Assembly: GCA_023228985.1 (NCBI GenBank)
Contig: JALOAC010000004.1
Location: 62,001-126,000 of the forward strand
Length of the DNA: 64,000 nucleotides
Origin: Thiopseudomonas sp.
Lineage (GTDB): Bacteria > Pseudomonadota > Gammaproteobacteria > Pseudomonadales > Pseudomonadaceae
Direction: 5' to 3'
The notes under the pieces are model-generated. The model did not search any database. It saw only the letters and a list, made by a program, of their open reading frames with translations, and had not been told where the DNA came from. This document shows, in pieces, positions 59,571 to 64,000 of the stretch. Both the position numbers and the translations under genes were made by a program. Every line of letters starts with the position of its first letter. The first letter of the stretch is position 1.

Positions 59571-60275
59571 TTAACCACCCAAGTAAGCTTGGCGTACTTG
59601 CTCGTTGCTTAACAGGTTAGCGCCTGTGTCTTCCAGCACAATACGCCCATGCTCCATAACATAACCACGGTCGGCCAGCTTTAAGGCTTGGTTAGCGTTT
59701 TGTTCAACGAGGAATACGGTTACGCCAGCCTCACGTAATTGCTCAAGAATAGTGAAAATCTGCTGAATGATAATAGGGGCAAGACCAAGTGAAGGCTCAT
59801 CCAGCAATAACAAACGCGGCTCACTCATCAGTGCGCGGCCAATCGCCAGCATTTGCTGTTCACCGCCCGACATGGTTCCGGCACGCTGCTGAAAACGTTC
59901 ATGCAGACGTGGGAACAGGCTCAGTACGCGCTCCAAACGCTCTTCACGAACATCTTTGTTGTCACAGAAAAACGCGCCCATAGCGAGGTTTTCTTCAACG
60001 GTTAAACGCGCAAATACGCGGCGGCCTTCGGGCACAATCGCCATGCCCATACGCATAATTTGTGCAGTGGTTTTGCCACGTAGGGATTGACCTTCATAGA
60101 TGATTTCCCCGCTGGCGGCTTGTGGATCACCGCATAGCGTCATCATTAGGGTGGTTTTACCTGCGCCGTTGGCACCAATTAACGTAACGATTTCCCCACG
60201 GTTCACCTTGATGGATACATTATGCAATGCCTGGATTTTGCCGTAAAAAGTGCAGATATTACTCATGCTTAACAT
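59571..60275 (-). CDS. livF: branched-chain amino acid ABC transporter ATPase LivF (BraG)
   Basis: 234 residues from ATG 60275 with GAGGAG seven bases upstream. Walker A GANGAGKTTLMMTL, the signature MSGGEQQMLAIGRALM and Walker B LLLLDEPSLGLAP are intact. It pairs with LivG to drive import of Leu, Ile and Val. It is last in livKHMGF and converges with opmB, one base apart, with no terminator between them. Confidence 0.96.
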   Translation of the reverse strand: MLSMSNICTFYGKIQALHNVSIKVNRGEIVTLIGANGAGKTTLMMTLCGDPQAASGEIIYEGQSLRGKTTAQIMRMGMAIVPEGRRVFARLTVEENLAMGAFFCDNKDVREERLERVLSLFPRLHERFQQRAGTMSGGEQQMLAIGRALMSEPRLLLLDEPSLGLAPIIIQQIFTILEQLREAGVTVFLVEQNANQALKLADRGYVMEHGRIVLEDTGANLLSNEQVRQAYLGG

Positions 60276-60279
60276 GCGC

Positions 60280-61047
60280 TTACTCCTCACCCAGGTAGGC
60301 CTTGATCACGGCTGGATTATTACGCACTTCATCCGGCGTGCCAGCGGCTAAAGGAGCGCCTTGGTTAATCACTATAATGTGGTCAGAAATATCCATCACC
60401 AACTTCATATCATGCTCAATCAATAACACTGTCATTGCATGTTCATTGCGTAAGTCATTGATAAGGTGCTTTAAATTATCGGTTTCGCTGGGGTTCAGGC
60501 CTGCTGCAGGCTCATCCAGCATCAGCAAACTAGGGTTGGTGACCATGCAGCGCGCAATTTCTAAATAACGCTGTGGACCGTAGGCTAAAGTACCCGCCTC
60601 ACGATTGGCGTCTTCCAACAAGTTTACTTTTTTAAGCCAATACGTCGCCTGCTCAAGTGCGCGTTGTTCAGCAGCGCGGTACTTGGGGGTTTTAAACAAG
60701 CCGGCCAAGAGCTTGGTGTTAAGTAGCTGGTGTTGCGCCACCAGCAAGTTTTCCAGCACGGTCATATCTTTAAATAAACGCACATGCTGAAAGGTTCGTA
60801 CCATGCCTTTGCGGGCAATTTTAAAGCCGGGCAGCCCTTGGACTTCTTCACCCTTAAAACGGATGACACCGCCTGTAGGCTTATAAAAACCAGTCAAACA
60901 GTTAAATACTGTGGTTTTACCTGCTCCGTTAGGACCGATCATGGACACGATCTGCCCTTGCTCGACTTTAAGTGCCACACCGTCTACGGCTAAAAGTCCG
61001 CCAAAACGCATCGATAGATCGGAAACTTCTAAGATTGTTTTACTCAT
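60280..61047 (-). CDS. livG: branched-chain amino acid ABC transporter ATPase LivG (BraF)
   Basis: 255 residues from ATG 61047, which overlaps the livM stop by four bases (ATGA), with GGAG upstream. Walker [15 protein letters not shown], the signature region [15 protein letters not shown] and [14 protein letters not shown] are present. The longer frame to 61101 overlaps livM deeply and is not used. Confidence 0.96.
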   Translation of the reverse strand: MSKTILEVSDLSMRFGGLLAVDGVALKVEQGQIVSMIGPNGAGKTTVFNCLTGFYKPTGGVIRFKGEEVQGLPGFKIARKGMVRTFQHVRLFKDMTVLENLLVAQHQLLNTKLLAGLFKTPKYRAAEQRALEQATYWLKKVNLLEDANREAGTLAYGPQRYLEIARCMVTNPSLLMLDEPAAGLNPSETDNLKHLINDLRNEHAMTVLLIEHDMKLVMDISDHIIVINQGAPLAAGTPDEVRNNPAVIKAYLGEE

Positions 61048-62297
61048 GAACGCAGCTCCACATGTGGACGCTTCATGGGGAGCAAGCCTTGTGGACGCCA
61101 AATCATCATCAGTACCATCATTAAACCAAAAAGCAGCATGCGGTATTCATTAAATTCACGTGCCAACTCGGGCAAAATCGTCATGATAATCGCAGCCAGT
61201 ATTACGCCTATTTGCGAGCCCATGCCGCCCAGCACCACAATCGCCAAAATAATTGCCGACTCAATAAAGGTGAAGGATTCTGGACTAATAAAGCCTTGGC
61301 GCGCGGCGAAGAAACTGCCGGCAAAACCGGCAAAGGTAGCACCTATGGTAAAGGCGCTAAGCTTGATACTGGTTGGGTTCAGTCCGAGGGAGCGGCACGC
61401 AATTTCATCTTCGCGCATGGCTTCCCACGTGCGGCCTATCGGCATGCGAATCAAACGGTTAATGATAAAGAGGGTGATGAGTACCAAGAGCAGCGCGAGT
61501 AAATATAAAAACATGACGCGGTGGTTGGTGTTAAAAGCGATGCCAAAATACTCATGAAAGCTTTGTACACCTTCAGGCGCACGGCGAGTAAATTCAAGAT
61601 TAAACAAAGTAGGTTTAGGAATGCTGCCTATCCCACGAGGGCCGCCGGTAAGTTCGGTGAGGTTGTTGAGCATGATGCGAATAATCTCACCAAAACCTAG
61701 CGTCACAATGGCTAAGTAATCCCCGCGCAATCGTAAGACGGGGAAACCTAAAATAAAACCAAAGAAGGCTGCCATGGCCCCTGCTGCCGCTAGGCCGGTC
61801 CAAAAACCCACACCAAAATGTTGCGCGAGCAGGGCATAGGTGTAGGCACCTACGGCGTAAAAACCGACGTAGCCTAGGTCCAGCAAGCCAGCCAAACCTA
61901 CAACAATGTTTAAACCCAAGCCGAGCATGACGTAAATAAGTACCAGAGTGCCCAAGTCTATCTGGCTGCGACTGCCGTAAAAGGGGAACACGATCGCCGC
62001 GGCAATAAAGAAGCACCAAACCACCGTTTGAATGCGTGGCTTAGCCAGTAAGTTAGTTAGGTTTATGCTGTGTTCGGGTTTGGGCAGGCTGCTCCACGCC
62101 TTATCTATAGCGTCACGGAACAGGTTAAATAGGAAGATAATCAGCGCCGCTGTACCTATCTTCCAATACACGCTGCTATCCGCAACGACCACGGTAAGCT
62201 GTGTACCGACCTGAGTCAGACGCACGCCCAATAAAATTGCGCTAAGAATACAAACAACAATGGCTGAAAAAATAGCCGCTTTGAAGTGCAATCGCAT
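61044..62297 (-). CDS. livM: branched-chain amino acid ABC transporter permease LivM (BraE)
   Basis: 417 residues with about ten membrane helices. [25 protein letters not shown] and [22 protein letters not shown] are the LivM family motifs, and the helix region [21 protein letters not shown] follows. The N-terminal about 95 residues with extra helices are common in Pseudomonas BraE. It overlaps livH by one base (TAATG). Confidence 0.95.
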   Translation of the reverse strand: MRLHFKAAIFSAIVVCILSAILLGVRLTQVGTQLTVVVADSSVYWKIGTAALIIFLFNLFRDAIDKAWSSLPKPEHSINLTNLLAKPRIQTVVWCFFIAAAIVFPFYGSRSQIDLGTLVLIYVMLGLGLNIVVGLAGLLDLGYVGFYAVGAYTYALLAQHFGVGFWTGLAAAGAMAAFFGFILGFPVLRLRGDYLAIVTLGFGEIIRIMLNNLTELTGGPRGIGSIPKPTLFNLEFTRRAPEGVQSFHEYFGIAFNTNHRVMFLYLLALLLVLITLFIINRLIRMPIGRTWEAMREDEIACRSLGLNPTSIKLSAFTIGATFAGFAGSFFAARQGFISPESFTFIESAIILAIVVLGGMGSQIGVILAAIIMTILPELAREFNEYRMLLFGLMMVLMMIWRPQGLLPMKRPHVELRS

Positions 62298-63220
62298 TAG
62301 ACCTTCTCCACTTCAGGGCGACCCAAGATACCTGTAGGGCGAAACAATAGAATTAATACCAATAACGCAAAAGCGACGGCATCTTTGTATTGAGTACTGA
62401 AATAACCTGAAGTCATGGCTTCTGTAACACCTAACACTAAACCGCCCAAAACAGCGCCGGGAATACTGCCGATACCGCCCAACACTGCAGCAGTAAAGGC
62501 TTTTAATCCTGCCATAAAACCTATGTAGGGGTTCACCACGCCGTAATACAGACTGAGCAAAACGCCAGCAATAGCAGCCAATGCAGCGCCAATCACAAAG
62601 GTAATCGCAATAATTGCATTGCTGTTGATGCCCAGTAATCCGGTCATTTTGATGTCTTCGGAACAGGCTCGACAAGCACGACCTGTGCGGGAGCGGCTGA
62701 TAAAAATTGATAGCGCAAGCATTGCTACAAAGGTGGTGATGAAAATAATAATTTGCATGTAAGACAGGCTGGCATGGAACTCGTCAGTTCCTAGAGTAAT
62801 GTTGCCAGAAATCAAACTGGGCATGGCTACGTCACGCGCGCCTTGACCGATGCGGACAAGGTTTTGCAAAAATATTGACATACCAATAGCGGAAATCAAT
62901 GGAATTAGTCGGTTGCTACCGCGCAGTGGGCGATAAGCAACGCGTTCAATACTGTAACCATAGGCGCTGGTAACGACCATGCTGAGTATAAAAGCACCGA
63001 GAATTAATAAGGGTAGGCTCTCTAAGCCCATCATAGCTAAGCCGGTGAGCGCAATAAAAGTCACGTAACTGCCGATCATATAGACTTCGCCATGAGCAAA
63101 GTTAATCATGCCAATAATGCCATACACCATGGTGTAGCCAATGGCGATTAAAGCGTAAGTGCTGCCTATGGTTAGGCCGTTAAGCAATTGTTGTATAAAG
63201 TAAAAAAAGGCTTCAGTCAT
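62297..63220 (-). CDS. livH: branched-chain amino acid ABC transporter permease LivH (BraD)
   Basis: 307 residues from ATG 63220, the length of P. aeruginosa Bra[34 protein letters not shown] and [20 protein letters not shown] are typical. A TTG nine bases upstream would add three residues but lacks support. It lies after an attenuator hairpin downstream of livK. Confidence 0.95.
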   Translation of the reverse strand: MTEAFFYFIQQLLNGLTIGSTYALIAIGYTMVYGIIGMINFAHGEVYMIGSYVTFIALTGLAMMGLESLPLLILGAFILSMVVTSAYGYSIERVAYRPLRGSNRLIPLISAIGMSIFLQNLVRIGQGARDVAMPSLISGNITLGTDEFHASLSYMQIIIFITTFVAMLALSIFISRSRTGRACRACSEDIKMTGLLGINSNAIIAITFVIGAALAAIAGVLLSLYYGVVNPYIGFMAGLKAFTAAVLGGIGSIPGAVLGGLVLGVTEAMTSGYFSTQYKDAVAFALLVLILLFRPTGILGRPEVEKV

Positions 63221-63254
63221 AACCAGCAATCCAGTAATCCAGCAAAAAGCAAAA

Positions 63255-63280
63255 CCAGGCTTCTGTGATTAGAAGCCTGG
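63255..63280 (-). terminator. attenuator hairpin between livK and livH
   Basis: CCAGGCTTCT (63255-63264) and AGAAGCCTGG (63271-63280) pair perfectly around a six-base loop. On the minus strand T-rich TTTTGCTTTTTG follows. It should end part of the transcripts, giving more binding protein than permease. Confidence 0.85.
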
Positions 63281-63293
63281 TAGGGCAGAAAAA

Positions 63294-64000
63294 TTACTGA
63301 GTTAAAGCAGTTTTGCTGCCGTCAGCGTGCCACTCGTAGACTACAAAGCTGAAGTCTTTTAAGTCGCCTTTTGCGTCAAACTCCAATACACCAGTTGGGG
63401 TATCAAACTGATTGGCGCGCAAGGCATCAGCAACGGCTTCTGGAACGGTTGATTTGCTGATTTTCATCGCATCAGCCATAACCTGTACAGCAGCATAGGC
63501 TGGGAATACAAAAGGACCACGTGGGTCTTCACCTTTGGCTTTAAAGGCTTCAACCAAGTGGGCGTTCTTTGGATCCTCATCAAAGGCTTTGGGTAGAGTT
63601 ACCAGCATGCCTTCGGAAGCGTCACCAGCAATCGCAGAGATATCGCTGTTACCTACACCTTCTGGGCCCATGAACTTAGCATTGAAATTGCTTTCAGCCG
63701 ATTGACGCAACAGCATGCCCATCTCTGGGTGGTAGCTGCCAAAGTAAACGAAATCAACGTTTTCTTTTTTCATTTTGGCAATCAGTGCTGAGAAGTCTTT
63801 ATCACCGGCGGTCACCCCTTCAAACAGGGCAACAGGAATGCCAGCCTCGTCTAGCGCCTGTTTAACGGCGGTAGCAATACCTTCACCGTACTGCTGCTTG
63901 TCATGCAAAACAGCAGCGCGCTTTGGCTTAAGCTGCTCAACCACATACTTGCCCGCGGTAGGACCCTGCATATTATCTAGGCCGATAGTACGGAAAATAA
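63294..64000 (-). CDS. livK: branched-chain amino acid binding protein LivK (BraC), N-terminal part cut by window
   Basis: The frame stays open from the stop at 63294 to the window end, covering about 235 residues, and begins with FRTIGLDNMQGPTAGKYV. AAVLHDKQQYGEGIATAVKQ, GEKDFSALIAKMK-like sequence and VDFVYFGSYHPEMGMLLRQS are typical of periplasmic Leu/Ile/Val binding proteins. The signal peptide and first domain lie outside the window. It feeds LivHMGF, whose genes follow. Confidence 0.95.
   Translation of the reverse strand, partial: IFRTIGLDNMQGPTAGKYVVEQLKPKRAAVLHDKQQYGEGIATAVKQALDEAGIPVALFEGVTAGDKDFSALIAKMKKENVDFVYFGSYHPEMGMLLRQSAESNFNAKFMGPEGVGNSDISAIAGDASEGMLVTLPKAFDEDPKNAHLVEAFKAKGEDPRGPFVFPAYAAVQVMADAMKISKSTVPEAVADALRANQFDTPTGVLEFDAKGDLKDFSFVVYEWHADGSKTALTQ

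Overview
The window reads as a chromosome segment of a gammaproteobacterium of the Pseudomonas lineage (Pseudomonadaceae or a close relative), with lower GC than most Pseudomonas. The main support is gene order. cspD / clpS-clpA / infA-bpt-aat / ftsK-lolA-rarA-crcB-serS-cysG, alaS-lysC-csrA(rsmA)-tRNA-Ser-tRNA-Arg-mgtE, flhA-flhF-fleN-fliA-cheYZAB-motCD-parC-parP-cheW-DUF2802, an OprI-type lipoprotein, MuxABC-OpmB and a bra/liv transporter all follow the layout I know from Pseudomonas. No assembly-level taxonomic evidence was available.

Layout. 1-1988: the end of a dihydroorotate-dehydrogenase-like gene, an unknown secreted protein and an AzlCD exporter pair. 1992-9289 (minus): an accessory four-gene operon, in transcription order a TPR/outer-membrane-barrel protein that resembles Slam (type XI secretion), a secreted FecR-domain protein, a CHASE2 adenylate/guanylate cyclase and a GAF-GAF-HD-GYP phosphodiesterase. 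This is the least conventional part of the window and the best candidate for an undescribed system. 9545-14504: cold-shock and N-degron proteolysis genes (cspD, clpS, clpA, bpt, aat) with infA. 14776-22417: ftsK, lolA, rarA, crcB, serS, cysG. 22519-30374: aruC/argD, a small acidic protein, alaS, lysC, csrA, three tRNAs and mgtE. 30544-33757: a sodium-pumping oxaloacetate decarboxylase operon (oadGAB). 33959-47658: the late flagellar and chemotaxis operon, with two good sigma-54 promoter matches. 47678-50566: a repeat-rich stretch holding a MITE-like element, oprI, tRNA-Leu and an AAA/DUF4143 ATPase gene bracketed by REPIN-type repeats. 50687-59569: the MuxABC-OpmB tripartite efflux operon. 59571-64000 (minus): the branched-chain amino acid ABC transporter livKHMGF, with livK cut by the window end.

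How the genes fit together. ClpS delivers N-degron substrates made by Aat and Bpt to ClpA, and the three functions lie close together here. FlhA/FlhF/FleN/FliA set flagellar export, placement, number and late gene expression. CheYZABW with ParC/ParP place and run the chemotaxis array, and MotCD is the second stator. CsrA lies in the alaS-lysC-tRNA neighbourhood. In the accessory operon the barrel protein could export the FecR protein, while the CHASE2 cyclase and the HD-GYP enzyme would turn an envelope signal into changes in cyclic nucleotides. That scheme is inference.
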